Notes: generated by a model from the sequence alone, not told the origin. 64,000 bases of DNA from Bradyrhizobium betae (GCF_008932115.1 NZ_CP044543.1:5896501-5960500); one strand, 5' to 3'; positions 1-8,941 are shown, counted from the first letter of the stretch. A program made the numbers and translations.

Positions 1-1419
1 CCGCCTCAGCTCTTCGTGTCCTCGGAGCCAGAGCACGGCGTCGATGTTGTATTTGCTGATCGTCCTGTCCCACGTCGCCGCGTCGATGTCCCACCGCACC
101 AGCTTGCGATAGTCCTGCAGCAGATCATCCGGATAGGCGGTTGCCGCGCGGCCGTCCACGAACACGGGCGCTGATCCCCGCGTCCGGAAGATCAGCAGCC
201 CGCCGACGTTCCAGTGGTTCAGGACACGTGCATGCGAGCAATGCGCCGTGAGATAATTGGCATCCTCGTCCGAGAGCATGTCGGGCAATGCCAGGGCCGG
301 TCTCACATGCATGAGGGTCAACGGCAGAAGCAGCACGCCGACCACGCCTGCGGCCAGCATCGCGCGCTGGATCTTGAAGCTCGAAAGGCGTGCGGGCAAG
401 AGACGGTCGATGTGAAGCGCCATCGGGACGCTCGAGAAGATGAAGAAGAACGCGATGTACCTGAACTGATAGAGACCGAGCGCGAGGAATAGCCACGCAA
501 GCGCGCGCGCCTCGATGGGGATGCGCGTCGTGTTGCGGTACCACAGCTCCAGCACGACGAACGCCAACGCATAGACGATGCCCGGAAGGCTTCCCGGCAT
601 CACCATGTTGTGCAGATAGGGGCGCCATTCGCCGATATCGGCCTGGACGAAATGACCGAGCGTCGCCGTCACGCCGTCATAGACATGCCATCCCAACGGA
701 TTGACGAAGATCGCGAGGATACATCCGACGCCCGCGAAGACGTAATGCCGGAAGTTGGCCCAGTCCCGCCGCAACAGGGCGCCGGCGCAAAAGACACCGA
801 TGATGGGAAAGGCCAGCACGAAGCCGCCGTGCAGATTGACCCAGAGCACCATCAGCGGCGGCAACAGGAACCATCCACGCCGGTGCAGGCATTCCCCGTA
901 GAAGACGACTGCGAACAGCATGGTCGCGATGTTCGGCGATGCCGCCAGATACATGTTCGGCGACGCTTCGTAGCAGGGATAGAGCAGGCAGGCGGCGAAG
1001 ACCGCGATGCAAACCGCGGGCGCCGATGCGCCGCTGCGCAAGCCGCAGAAGGCGAGATATCCGGCAATGACCGCGCCGGCGGCGACGACCATCAGCACGA
1101 TGCCGGCAAAGCCCGTGTGCTGATACAGCACGCTGGCGATCACGTCCCAGAGCCACGACAGATTATACCAGCGCTTGTCGCCGAGGGTGAACGCCCAGGG
1201 ATCCTGGAGCGGGACTTCGCCTCGCTCGCGGATCAGGTCGCCGGCGGCAAGATGCCAGCCGAGGTCATAATGGCCGAGCATGAGCGGCCCGTTCGACAGA
1301 TAGAACACGCCGAGGAAGGCGATCAGGAAGACGTAGGCTTCGACCCCATCAGGGAGACGTCCGATTGCCGCGGGCGCTCCGCCAATCCCGGACCCGGACC
1401 AATTCTCGCGCGCGTCCAT
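1..1419 (-). CDS. Polytopic membrane protein, GT-C glycosyltransferase-like (3' end cut by window edge)
   Basis: One frame stays open from the ATG at 1419 to the left edge (473 codons, no stop), so the C-terminus is missing. It holds many hydrophobic segments, for example around residues 27-45, 105-125, 128-150, 190-230 and 270-320. Near the N-terminus lies the motif GHYDLGWHLAAGDLI; an acidic residue in the first loop followed by WH is typical of GT-C type membrane glycosyltransferases and related unannotated proteins. The soluble tail contains DGRAATAYPDD. The ATG at 1419 has GAGAG five bases upstream; in-frame ATGs at 1434 and 1461 are alternatives with weaker ribosome sites. The family is not certain; an inner-membrane sugar transferase is the best guess. 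Confidence 0.7.
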   Translation of the reverse strand, partial: MDARENWSGSGIGGAPAAIGRLPDGVEAYVFLIAFLGVFYLSNGPLMLGHYDLGWHLAAGDLIRERGEVPLQDPWAFTLGDKRWYNLSWLWDVIASVLYQHTGFAGIVLMVVAAGAVIAGYLAFCGLRSGASAPAVCIAVFAACLLYPCYEASPNMYLAASPNIATMLFAVVFYGECLHRRGWFLLPPLMVLWVNLHGGFVLAFPIIGVFCAGALLRRDWANFRHYVFAGVGCILAIFVNPLGWHVYDGVTATLGHFVQADIGEWRPYLHNMVMPGSLPGIVYALAFVVLELWYRNTTRIPIEARALAWLFLALGLYQFRYIAFFFIFSSVPMALHIDRLLPARLSSFKIQRAMLAAGVVGVLLLPLTLMHVRPALALPDMLSDEDANYLTAHCSHARVLNHWNVGGLLIFRTRGSAPVFVDGRAATAYPDDLLQDYRKLVRWDIDAATWDRTISKYNIDAVLWLRGHEELRR

Positions 1420-1650
1420 CGGAGCTCTCACCATCGCAGCCCGCCGCCCCAGGCCCTGCATGATTCCGGGCCAGCATCGATCGGCGGCAGACCTCGCTTT
1501 AGGAGGCAACAATCTAAGGATGCGTAAATGCAGAGCGCGCAACTCAGGTTCCGGACGAGGAGGGCGGCGGTCCGGTGAATGAACGATTGCGTGTGCGGCT
1601 GGCGATGGTCGGCGTCCGGCTCGCGCCTCGGCCTACGCCGTCAGCTCTGT

Positions 1651-1739
1651 TGGTGCGGGCAGCCGGGGTCGAACCGGCACAGCGCTTGCGCACCGAGGGA
1701 TTTTAAGTCCCTTGCGTCTACCAATTCCGCCATGCCCGC
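1651..1739 (-). tRNA. tRNA-Leu (anticodon UAA)
   Basis: On the minus strand an 89-nt cloverleaf starts with GCGGGCA and ends TGCCCGC-A-CCA, so the CCA end is encoded. The anticodon stem AGGGA/TCCCT encloses the loop CTTAAAA with anticodon TAA (plus-strand positions 1703-1705). The T arm carries GGTTCGACCCC, and a long variable arm is present, as expected for class II leucine tRNA. No integrase gene or att-like repeat is visible beside it. Confidence 0.96.
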
Positions 1740-1914
1740 TTGATCCAACCAGATCAAACACTTAAGTCCACCTCCGGCCGTCTGGAATTGGCACGCGTCG
1801 CGGGCCGGATGGATGGTTCTTCCTTAAGCGAGGCGGCCGCGCAAGGCAAAGCCTCAATCCGGACATCTGGCCCTGCTTTAGGCATTCTCAATTCAAGAGG
1901 ACTATCTTTCCGGC

Positions 1915-2340
1915 ATGCCTGCTTCGTTTTCCTTCCGCCTGCGCTCTTGTTGCGCGGCTGCCGCGCTCCTCGCGGCCGGTGTCGCGCTGTCCGCTTGCGC
2001 CAGCGTCAGCGAGACGATCGCTCCTGCCTTCGCCGATCCGGCGAGGTACGAATTGTACGACTGCAAGCAACTCGAGACCGAGCGCAGGACGCTTGCGAAG
2101 CGCACCGAGGAGTTGCAGAAGCTGATGGAGAAGGCTGAGACGGGGGCAGGGGGCGCAGTTGTGTCCGAGCTCGCCTATCGCAACGACTACGTTGCGGTGC
2201 GAGGGCTGGCGCAGCTCGCCGAAGACGCCTGGCGGCGCAACAGGTGCCGGGAAACCCCGCCGGGTGCGCCACCGGTGACCTCGGCGCCGCAGCGGCCCGA
2301 CATCAAGCCGGCGCCGCAATCCGGCCGCGCCGTTCGCTGA
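1915..2340 (+). CDS. Small lipoprotein of unknown function
   Basis: This 141-residue protein has an N-terminal signal with hydrophobic core CCAAAALLAAGVALSAC; LSAC is a lipobox, so Cys28 is the likely lipidated residue. The mature part has a helical stretch rich in Glu, Lys and Leu (about residues 50-75, coiled-coil-like) with two further cysteines, and a Pro-rich tail. An AGAGGA sequence precedes the ATG. Lipoproteins of this size beside tRNA genes are common in Bradyrhizobium, but I do not recognise a named family. Its neighbours (tRNA-Leu behind, a convergent FAD monooxygenase ahead) do not suggest a role. Confidence 0.75.
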   Translation: MPASFSFRLRSCCAAAALLAAGVALSACASVSETIAPAFADPARYELYDCKQLETERRTLAKRTEELQKLMEKAETGAGGAVVSELAYRNDYVAVRGLAQLAEDAWRRNRCRETPPGAPPVTSAPQRPDIKPAPQSGRAVR

Positions 2341-2353
2341 GCCGAACTCCGCC

Positions 2354-3556
2354 TCAGGGGCGCCAGCCGTAGATCCAGTCCTGCCGCGCCAGCATCCGCT
2401 CCGGGCCGAGCGCGCGGATCGCAAGATCGCGCGCGATCGCGAGCGGTCCGCCCAGATGATAGATGCGGCCCTGCTGCCGCGCGGTCCGCTGCACCCGCCG
2501 TACCCGCGCCTGGCGCGCGCGGCCATATTGCGTCAGCGCGGCGGTGATGCCGGCGGTGCTCTCGGCGGCTTCAGCGCTCAAATGCCGGGCCAGCACGGCG
2601 GCATCCTCGATCGCCATGCCGGCGCCCTGGGCGGCGAATGGCAGCATCGCGTGCACGGCATCGCCGAGCAGCGCGACCTGGCCCTTGCTCCAGGGGCAGC
2701 CATCGGGCACGCCGAACAGTGCCCATTTGCGCCAGGTGTCGACCGCGGCGAGCATCATGCGCGCCGCCGGCGGCCAGCGCGGCGCGGCGAAGGCGTCCAT
2801 CACCTCGAACGGATCGCCCGGCGTGCTCCAGCCCGGCCTGTTCCAGGTGCCCGGCAGCACCGCGACCACGTTGATCTGGCGTCCGCCCGCGATCGGGTAG
2901 GCGACGAGATGGGCGTTCGGACCCATCCAGAGCTGCACCCGCCGTGCCGTGAAATCCTTCGGCAGTTGCGTGGCATCCAGCGTGCCGCGCCAGGCGATCA
3001 GGCCGGAGAAGCGCGGCTGCACCTCGGGAAACAGATGCTGGCGCACCGTCGACCAGATGCCGTCGGCGCCGATCAGCGCGCTCGCAAGATCACTGCGGCG
3101 GATCGTGCCGCTGCGGTGGACGACCGTCAGCCCCCTGGCGTGGGGCGCGACATCCTCGAAGGTCGCACCCAGCTTCAGGTCGATATCGGGATGGTCGGAC
3201 ACCGCCCCGGCCAGCGCCGATTGCAGGTCGGCGCGGTGCACCACCCAATAGGGAGCACCGGCGCGCGCGGACGCGGCTTCGCCCAGCGGCATGCGCAGCA
3301 ATTCGCCGCCGGCCCGCGCGCTCATGACGCAGAGCGCCTCGGGCGTGACGGCGCGCAGCTTGAGCCGCTCGGTGAGGCCGAGCTCGACCAGCACGCGGCT
3401 GGCATTGGGGGAGAGTTGCAGGCCGGCGCCGACTTCCTCGAGCCGCTCGGCCTTTTCCAGCACCACGATGCGGAAGCCGCGGGCCGCGAGCGCAAGCGCG
3501 GCCGTCAGTCCGCCGATGCCGGCACCGGCGATGACAATCGTTCGGGAGAGCGTCAC
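2354..3556 (-). CDS. FAD-dependent monooxygenase (salicylate hydroxylase / 3-hydroxybenzoate 6-hydroxylase type)
   Basis: A 400-residue flavoprotein of the class A aromatic monooxygenase family. The N-terminal dinucleotide fold GAGIGGLTAALALAARG (about residues 11-27) binds the ADP part of FAD. The second flavin motif GDAVHAMLPFAAQGAGMAIED (about 295-315) has the GD...P pattern that contacts the ribityl chain; the DG near residue 165 (IGADGIWS) is the third family signature. Such enzymes use NAD(P)H and O2 to hydroxylate aromatic rings in the cytoplasm. The substrate cannot be read from sequence. The gene lies 19 bp downstream of the small zinc-finger gene on the same strand and is probably co-transcribed with it. 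Confidence 0.9.
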   Translation of the reverse strand: MTLSRTIVIAGAGIGGLTAALALAARGFRIVVLEKAERLEEVGAGLQLSPNASRVLVELGLTERLKLRAVTPEALCVMSARAGGELLRMPLGEAASARAGAPYWVVHRADLQSALAGAVSDHPDIDLKLGATFEDVAPHARGLTVVHRSGTIRRSDLASALIGADGIWSTVRQHLFPEVQPRFSGLIAWRGTLDATQLPKDFTARRVQLWMGPNAHLVAYPIAGGRQINVVAVLPGTWNRPGWSTPGDPFEVMDAFAAPRWPPAARMMLAAVDTWRKWALFGVPDGCPWSKGQVALLGDAVHAMLPFAAQGAGMAIEDAAVLARHLSAEAAESTAGITAALTQYGRARQARVRRVQRTARQQGRIYHLGGPLAIARDLAIRALGPERMLARQDWIYGWRP

Positions 3557-3575
3557 CCCTGACCGAAGGGGGCGG

Positions 3576-3821
3576 TCAGGCCACCTTGTCCTTCAGCACG
3601 CATTCCGGCGGACGGGCTTCACCCGGCTTCAGGTCGGCGGCGAAGCGGTACAGCGTCGAGCAGTAGGGGCAGATGATCTCGTTGTCGTTGCCGAGGTCGA
3701 GGAAGACGTGCGGATGGTCGAACGGAGGGTTGGCGCCGACGCACATGAACTCTTGCGAGCCGATCTCGATGACGGGAACACCGGCATCGTTGTGGAAGTG
3801 CGGGACGACATGGTCGGACAT
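3576..3821 (-). CDS. Zinc-finger domain protein (zf-CHCC, NDUFS6-like)
   Basis: An 81-residue protein with the zf-CHCC arrangement: Cys27 (EFMCVG), His36-type histidine (FDHPHVFLDLG), then CPYCSTLYRF near residues 51-60. The fold is shared with the 13-kDa subunit NDUFS6 of mitochondrial complex I, and short stand-alone copies are widespread in alphaproteobacteria. The usual proposal is a role in complex I assembly or Fe-S handling, but here that is family inference only. It starts at an ATG preceded by AGGA and lies directly upstream of the FAD monooxygenase gene on the same strand (19 bp gap). Confidence 0.85.
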   Translation of the reverse strand: MSDHVVPHFHNDAGVPVIEIGSQEFMCVGANPPFDHPHVFLDLGNDNEIICPYCSTLYRFAADLKPGEARPPECVLKDKVA

Positions 3822-4113
3822 CGTAGTTCATCCTGGGGTGGCAATGGCGGCAGACACAATCAAGAACTGACGCGGCATCCTTGAGGCGCCGCGGACCATA
3901 CTGGCGGGTGCCGCTGATTGCTAGTCCGGCGGAACCGAAAGGTTCGCAACAGCCCCATGCTCATTTGCTCATGCAAATTCGACACAATCTTGCGGCCTGA
4001 GAGAAGCCCTTCTTTCGTCGGGGACGTTGTGTCGCAATTTTGGCATACTATGTCTGTGGACAAGCGGGATTGCGACGAAAGACCAACCACAGGCAAGCAT
4101 CCGGGCTCTCTGC

Positions 4114-5250
4114 ATGAAGTGGCTGCGAATCAGCACAGCGTTGACCGGGATTGCAGCCTGCGGCTTTCTGCTCGCGCAGGTGGCGCCGCATGCCCGCGAG
4201 GCCGGCGCGATCTTCGCCGCCCAGGACGATCCGGCCGCGCTGTCCGAGCTCCAGCTCGACGCGCTGCTGCGGCAGGGCGACCGCCTGGTGCAGGACAATA
4301 TCGAGGCCGCGCTCGCGGCGGGTGATGCCGACCTCGCCGACAGCTTCGTGGCGCTGGCGCGTGACCGCAACATCGCGCTTTCAGACGATCTGCTGAGCCG
4401 CGTGAGCGATGCGGTCAAGGCCGAGAATTCCAACGCGCATTTTGCCAAACGGTTTGCCACCGGCCTCGTCACCGGAACTGCCGACGACGTCGCGAGCCTG
4501 TCCGGCACGGTGGCCGGCGATCTCTTCGTGATCGGCGATGTCAGGGACGTCGTGCGCGAGGGCAAGCACCTGGCGATGGGCGAGGACACCGACCACCTCG
4601 TGCTCGGGCTTGCGACTGCGGGCCTTGCGGTGACGGCCGTGACTTACGTGTCGGTCGGCGGCGCGGCCCCGGTGCGCGCCGGCCTGACGCTGGTGAAGGA
4701 TGCGCGGAAAGTCGGGCGGCTCGGTGAAGGGCTCGCCGTGTGGGCGGGCCGGTCCGCGCGCGAGGTCGTCGATGGCCCGATGCTGCAGAACGCGGTCGCC
4801 AGGGGATCGGTGTTCCGCCCAGGCGAGACCGTCACCGCGATCAAGGCCGCGTTCCGTGCCGAGAAGGCCGGCGCTTTGGTCCGGCTTGGCAAGGACGTCA
4901 CGCGGGTTGCCGAGAAGACCGGCACGCGCGGCGCCATGGACAGCTTGCGCATCGCCGAAGGCCCGAAGGATGTCGCGCGCGCGGCACGGCTTGCGGAAGC
5001 GCAGGGCGGCAAGACCCGCGCGATCATGAAGCTGCTCGGCCGCAGCGCGCTGCTGCTCGTCGGCGGTGCGTTCGACCTCGCGCTCTGGCTGTTCGGCGCG
5101 GCGCTGACGCTGTTCGGCCTGGTGTCGTCGATCAAGGCGACCGCCGAGCGCCTCACCCAGGCTTGGTGCGATCGCAGGCGCGCGCGGCGGCTGCGCCGGG
5201 CGCAGATCGCCGCTGAAGCCGCTCTGGCGAACGCGGCGCTGACCGCCTAG
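4114..5250 (+). CDS. Membrane protein of unknown function
   Basis: A 378-residue protein. The start was set at the ATG giving MKWLRISTALTGIAACGFLL, a clear signal or anchor helix; the frame is open 29 codons further upstream, but that part looks non-coding. A second hydrophobic stretch lies near residues 165-185 (VLGLATAGLAVTAVTYVSVG) and a third near 310-340 (LLLVGGAFDLALWLFGAALTLFGLV), followed by a basic Arg-rich tail. The regions between are charged and helical. No domain is recognised. The 290 bp upstream hold no gene; an AT-rich stretch at 4030-4055 may carry the promoter. The alpha/beta hydrolase gene follows after 31 bp and may be in the same transcript. Confidence 0.75.
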   Translation: MKWLRISTALTGIAACGFLLAQVAPHAREAGAIFAAQDDPAALSELQLDALLRQGDRLVQDNIEAALAAGDADLADSFVALARDRNIALSDDLLSRVSDAVKAENSNAHFAKRFATGLVTGTADDVASLSGTVAGDLFVIGDVRDVVREGKHLAMGEDTDHLVLGLATAGLAVTAVTYVSVGGAAPVRAGLTLVKDARKVGRLGEGLAVWAGRSAREVVDGPMLQNAVARGSVFRPGETVTAIKAAFRAEKAGALVRLGKDVTRVAEKTGTRGAMDSLRIAEGPKDVARAARLAEAQGGKTRAIMKLLGRSALLLVGGAFDLALWLFGAALTLFGLVSSIKATAERLTQAWCDRRRARRLRRAQIAAEAALANAALTA

Positions 5251-5281
5251 GATCAATCTCTCCCCCTCAATACCGGAACTG

Positions 5282-6040
5282 ATGATGCCGAGCTTTCACA
5301 ACGGCGCCGTTGAAATTGCCTATCTCGACGAAGGCGAGGGCGACCCGATCGTCCTGGTGCACGGCTTTGCCTCCAGCAAGAACGTGAATTGGGTCTATCC
5401 GACCTGGGTCTCGGAACTGCGCAAGAACGGCCGCCGCGTCATCGCGCTGGACAATCGCGGCCATGGCGACAGCGCAAAGCTCTACGATCCCGCGCAATAT
5501 TCCATTCCCATCATGGCCGGCGACGTGCTCGCGCTGATGGACCATCTCGCGATCCCGCAGGCCGACATCATGGGCTATTCGATGGGCGGCCGGATGACGG
5601 CCTGGCTCGGCCTGAACGAGCCGCAGCGCCTGCGCTCGGCGATCCTCGGCGGCATCGGCATCGGTGGCCTGATCGAGGGCTCCGGGCCCGGTGAGAATGT
5701 CGCCAAGGCGCTGGAAGCGCCCTCGCTCGACGACGTCACCGATCCCGTCGGCCGCACCTTCCGCGCCTTCGCCGACCAGACCCGCTCGGACCGTGTGGCG
5801 CTCGCCGCCTGCCTGCGCGGCACGCGCGACCTCATGACGAAGGAGCAAGCCGCGCGCATCGATGTGCCTGTGCTGATCGCGGTCGGCAGCACCGACGACG
5901 TCGCCGGATCCGCCAGCGCGCTGGGGGCCATCATTCCGGGCTCGGAAGTGCTCGACATTCCCAACCGCGATCACATGCGCGCAGTCGGCGACAAGGTCTA
6001 CAAGACCGGTGTGCTGGACTTCCTCTCACGTCGCGGCTGA
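5282..6040 (+). CDS. Alpha/beta fold hydrolase
   Basis: A 252-residue single-domain alpha/beta hydrolase. Landmarks are the oxyanion-region HGF (LVHGFASSKN, about residues 25-34), DNRGHGDS near residues 58-65, and the nucleophile elbow GYSMGG (about 98-103) holding the catalytic Ser. The acid is probably the Asp in VGSTDDVAG and the base His is in NRDHMRAV near the C-terminus, completing the triad. Two ATG codons lie in tandem (5282 and 5285). The family covers esterases, haloperoxidase-like enzymes and C-C hydrolases, so the substrate remains open. It may be co-transcribed with the membrane protein gene 31 bp upstream. Confidence 0.9.
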   Translation: MMPSFHNGAVEIAYLDEGEGDPIVLVHGFASSKNVNWVYPTWVSELRKNGRRVIALDNRGHGDSAKLYDPAQYSIPIMAGDVLALMDHLAIPQADIMGYSMGGRMTAWLGLNEPQRLRSAILGGIGIGGLIEGSGPGENVAKALEAPSLDDVTDPVGRTFRAFADQTRSDRVALAACLRGTRDLMTKEQAARIDVPVLIAVGSTDDVAGSASALGAIIPGSEVLDIPNRDHMRAVGDKVYKTGVLDFLSRRG

Positions 6041-6111
6041 GTTGTCGTCCGCCGGTTCGTCGTCTCCGAATGGCTGCAGGAACGATATCTGCCAGCGCAA
6101 ACGTGATAACA

Positions 6112-6149
6112 CCGGTGCCAGCCCCTCTAGGCAGGGGCGGCGGCACCGG
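6112..6149. other. Imperfect inverted repeat downstream of the hydrolase gene
   Basis: CCGGTGCC (6112-6119) pairs with GGCACCGG (6142-6149), and inside it GCCCCT (6121-6126) pairs with AGGGGC (6133-6138). The hairpin is strong but no T run follows on either strand, so it is only a possible rho-assisted terminator or 3' stem of the hydrolase transcript. It sits at the border where base composition drops towards the next gene. Confidence 0.5.
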
Positions 6150-6181
6150 CGCATTCTCGAATTTGCGTTCTTGATCGTAGC

Positions 6182-6198
6182 CTGGGGTCCGCTAAGGG
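6182..6198 (+). repeat. Left copy of a 17-bp direct repeat flanking the orphan gene
   Basis: CTGGGGTCCGCTAAGGG here matches CTGGAGTCCGCTAATGG at 7495-7511 in 15 of 17 positions and in the same orientation. The two copies enclose the lower-GC gene at 6239-7465 and little else. They could be a target duplication, att-like remnants or chance copies of a short dispersed motif. Confidence 0.5.
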
Positions 6199-6238
6199 CT
6201 GGTACCGGGCTCTTCGACGGCGAGCCGATGGCCAAGTA

Positions 6239-7465
6239 TCAAGCGGATTTCCTCTGCATCGACCGCAATCCGTCAAAGTAAGCTTTGGGTGTCCATTCGG
6301 ATGCCAAATTATCTGTTATGAAGCCGCCTAAGATCCCTGCGCCCGATTTAAGTGCCTTGTCTCTAAGAGTCGCCAATGTCGTTGCTCCCAGGCCCGTCAG
6401 CGCGGCAGCGCCAGCGGTCAGTGCGTCTGCTCCTAAGGCAGTTGCGGCGGAATGGCTTAAGTGTCCAATTGCCCCCACGGTCACCATTTTAAAGAATTTG
6501 CGCGGAGCTGTATCAAAGAAGCCCTTTTTGCCTTTGCAAGCGTCGACGTACTCGCGAACGATGTCGGTTGAGTCAGTTAAGTTGATGCTCGAAAGCCACG
6601 CTCGAAAGTTGCGCGCTACACTTGTGGCGCGAAATCTCGCGGCGGTCTTGAATGGTTGATCAACCTGATCGAAAAGTGCGCGCAGGCTAGGAAATCGCTC
6701 GAATTCTGAAATCACACCGAACTGTTCCAGTTTCAAGTCGGGCGTTTCAAGTTTACTCATTCCCATGGCAAGAAAGTCGAAAACGCTCTGATCGCCAGTC
6801 GAAATCATGTTATTCGCGAGAATGTGCCGATAGGCGAGCAGGGCTTCTGCTGCTTGCGCTAAGATGGTGCCTTCAGCGAGAGGGATATCGATAGGAGATG
6901 ATCGAGTAGAGACGCCACGGTCAACAAGCACGCCTTCAGACATCGCTTTGAATGCTGACTGCCAAGCCTCGGAACCGAAGCGCTCCTCCAAAATGGACGT
7001 CTGACGCAGCAGCTTCTTTTTGACGCGTTGTCGGTACGAAGCTGAGCCGGCATGTTCCAAGGCAAAGCCCGTGTCGATTCGCTTTTCAATATCTATTGGG
7101 CCGCCGTCATCCACGCGTCCCATGAACATCGCCTTTACCGTCTTTCCATCGTGCGTCATCATGGGTTCAGGCTCCCATTGGACGAACAGGATGGCATCTT
7201 GGTCCAATAGTTCTTCGAACACGCGGAGGCCCATCTGCTTACAAAGAAGCGGTGCAATTACGTTAGGGCCCGTCACGCTAATCTGAATCGTATCGAACAG
7301 CAGCAGCTGCTCAAAAAGAGTTTTCTCTGCGCTTCGAAGAGCTAACGGATATGTGGGCGAGTTCTTCGCTAGCGGTGCATTATTGAGGGTGACAGCGCCG
7401 GGATTTATTGCAGCGTGATCTAATCGCAGTTGTTTGAAGTCTCTCGAAAATGCAATTTGGCGCAT
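6239..7465 (-). CDS. Orphan protein of unknown function in a lower-GC patch
   Basis: A 408-residue protein read from an ATG at 7465 with GAGG five bases upstream. Base composition is near 50% GC by eye, against about 65% for its neighbours, and AT-ending codons are frequent, so it is probably a recent arrival. No family is recognised. The first 330 residues look soluble and mixed alpha/beta (FEQLLLFDTIQISVTGPNVI near residue 55 is a hydrophobic core segment). Residues about 345-385 are rich in Ala, Gly and Leu (AATALGADALTAGAAALTGLG) and could insert into or lie on a membrane. It stands alone, with intergenic gaps of about 200 and 120 bp, and is bracketed by the direct repeat at 6182 and 7495. 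Confidence 0.75.
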   Translation of the reverse strand: MRQIAFSRDFKQLRLDHAAINPGAVTLNNAPLAKNSPTYPLALRSAEKTLFEQLLLFDTIQISVTGPNVIAPLLCKQMGLRVFEELLDQDAILFVQWEPEPMMTHDGKTVKAMFMGRVDDGGPIDIEKRIDTGFALEHAGSASYRQRVKKKLLRQTSILEERFGSEAWQSAFKAMSEGVLVDRGVSTRSSPIDIPLAEGTILAQAAEALLAYRHILANNMISTGDQSVFDFLAMGMSKLETPDLKLEQFGVISEFERFPSLRALFDQVDQPFKTAARFRATSVARNFRAWLSSINLTDSTDIVREYVDACKGKKGFFDTAPRKFFKMVTVGAIGHLSHSAATALGADALTAGAAALTGLGATTLATLRDKALKSGAGILGGFITDNLASEWTPKAYFDGLRSMQRKSA

Positions 7466-7494
7466 ATAGCCTCACATCGAGGAGATAACTTAGG

Positions 7495-7511
7495 CTGGAG
7501 TCCGCTAATGG
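7495..7511 (+). repeat. Right copy of the 17-bp direct repeat flanking the orphan gene
   Basis: CTGGAGTCCGCTAATGG, the partner of the sequence at 6182-6198 (15 of 17 identical, same orientation). It lies 30 bp upstream of the start of the orphan gene. Confidence 0.5.
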
Positions 7512-7582
7512 TTCTTGTCCGACTCCAGAATTGTTGAACCGTCTCAAAATAGCAGTAAGCGCGATGACTCTTCACCCCAATC

Positions 7583-8941
7583 TCATCGCCCTTTAACGTC
7601 CTCGCCAAACCGTCTCGCCACCGCCATCAGCACCACGAAGGTGGCGACCCACACCATCCGCGCGCCGTAGCGGTCGTGAGGGCCCGATATCACGGCGCAG
7701 ATGAAGGCGTTGCCGAGCAGCGCGAGTGCGACGGTGGCCGCCAACAGCGTAAGATCGTCGAGCCGCCGATTGATGAGCGAATGCGCGAGCAGCGCCACCA
7801 GTCCCAGCATCGAGGCCAGCGCGACGGGAACGTGCAGCCAGTTCACGTATTCGAAATCGAGCCGCCAGTTCTGCTGGCGCGCCGCGCGCATCGGCGCGAC
7901 CTGGGCGGGGATGTAGCGCTCGATGATGCCGTAGGTGTGCGGGATCCAGCCATTGGTGCCTTCGCCGGTCGCCACATGCAGCAATTGCTGGCCCATCGCG
8001 CGCAAGGCTGCGGCGGCCTGCCACGCCGGATAATCCCTCAGCGAACCCACGACGATGGCGCCCATCTCGTCGTCGAGCCCTTCGAAGCGGCCGAGCGTGT
8101 TGAACATGCTGTTGCCCCACAGGAACTGGTCCGCAGTCGCCGGCAATTCGTTGCGATACGGGCAGAGCTTGAATGTTTCGCGCGGGCAGTGGTCGTTGAG
8201 GAAGCGCGCGACGATGCCGTCCTGCATCATGCGGCCGAAGGCGACGCCGGTGCCGCCGGGTGTCCAGGCCCATTTGCCCGACAGCGCGTGGTTCGCCGCC
8301 ACCAGCATCAGGCCGCCGGCGACGATCGTCAGGCTCGCCTGCGCCAGTCCGGCGATCGGGAGACGACGCCCGAGCAGCGGCCGCGCCATCCAGCCGGCGA
8401 GGCAGAGCCCGAGCAGCACGCCGAGCGTGGCGCTGTGGGTCGCGGCGGCAAAGGCCGTGAAGACGAACAGCGCGATCTTTTCGAGCGCCGAGGTTCGGCT
8501 TGCGCCGACGACCAGCAGGAACAGCGACAGGATCGAGAGTCCGGCAAAAATGTCGGTGAGCAGCATGCTGGCAAGCCAGGGCAGCGCGGTCGACAGGATC
8601 AGCAACAGGCTGATCGCGACGAAGCGGAAGGTCTGCATCAGGCCGAGCACGCGCAAGGTGAGCTGCAACAGCCACAGCGTCGCCAGCGACTGCAGGGCGA
8701 GGTTGATCCAGAAGCCGAAGCTCTCGCCGTAATGCAGATAGAGGCCGAACACGGTGGAACGGCTGGGGACGAGATAACCTTCATACCAGCGCGCCAGATA
8801 GCCGCCGGTATCCCACTGCAACAGCGGGTAGCCGTTCCAGAACGCCGGCGCGATCATGAGCAGGGGCAGGGCCATCGCCACCAGCCGCAGCCAGAGCGAA
8901 CCCGTGGCGCGGCCGCGCCGATGATCGGTGGTGGTGGTCAA
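7583..8941 (-). CDS. Polytopic inner-membrane protein of unknown function
   Basis: A 452-residue protein with roughly ten hydrophobic segments and a periplasmic-type loop with Cys residues (DHCPRETFKLCPYRNELPA). An Asp-containing first loop (YPLLQWDTGGYLARWYEG) resembles GT-C type membrane proteins, but no glycosyltransferase family can be assigned. The start was placed at the TTG at 8941, which has GGAG seven bases upstream; the frame is open to 9079, but that extension runs through a dispersed palindromic repeat (8977-9031) and is unlikely to be translated. In-frame ATGs lie further downstream. It is a single gene, with a divergent cysE promoter region behind it. Confidence 0.7.
   Translation of the reverse strand: MTTTTDHRRGRATGSLWLRLVAMALPLLMIAPAFWNGYPLLQWDTGGYLARWYEGYLVPSRSTVFGLYLHYGESFGFWINLALQSLATLWLLQLTLRVLGLMQTFRFVAISLLLILSTALPWLASMLLTDIFAGLSILSLFLLVVGASRTSALEKIALFVFTAFAAATHSATLGVLLGLCLAGWMARPLLGRRLPIAGLAQASLTIVAGGLMLVAANHALSGKWAWTPGGTGVAFGRMMQDGIVARFLNDHCPRETFKLCPYRNELPATADQFLWGNSMFNTLGRFEGLDDEMGAIVVGSLRDYPAWQAAAALRAMGQQLLHVATGEGTNGWIPHTYGIIERYIPAQVAPMRAARQQNWRLDFEYVNWLHVPVALASMLGLVALLAHSLINRRLDDLTLLAATVALALLGNAFICAVISGPHDRYGARMVWVATFVVLMAVARRFGEDVKGR
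7681..7683 (-). other. Conserved GPHDRYGAR segment near the C-terminus of the membrane protein
   Basis: The peptide SGPHDRYGARM lies at the last membrane re-entry of the 7583-8941 protein. H-D/E-RY-patterns at this position are seen in polymer-processing GT-C proteins; listed only as a visible landmark. Confidence 0.25.

Noticed and set aside
1651..1739. tRNA-Leu as an integration site
   Set aside because: Common integration target, but there is no integrase, no duplicated tRNA 3' end and no change in base composition next to it.
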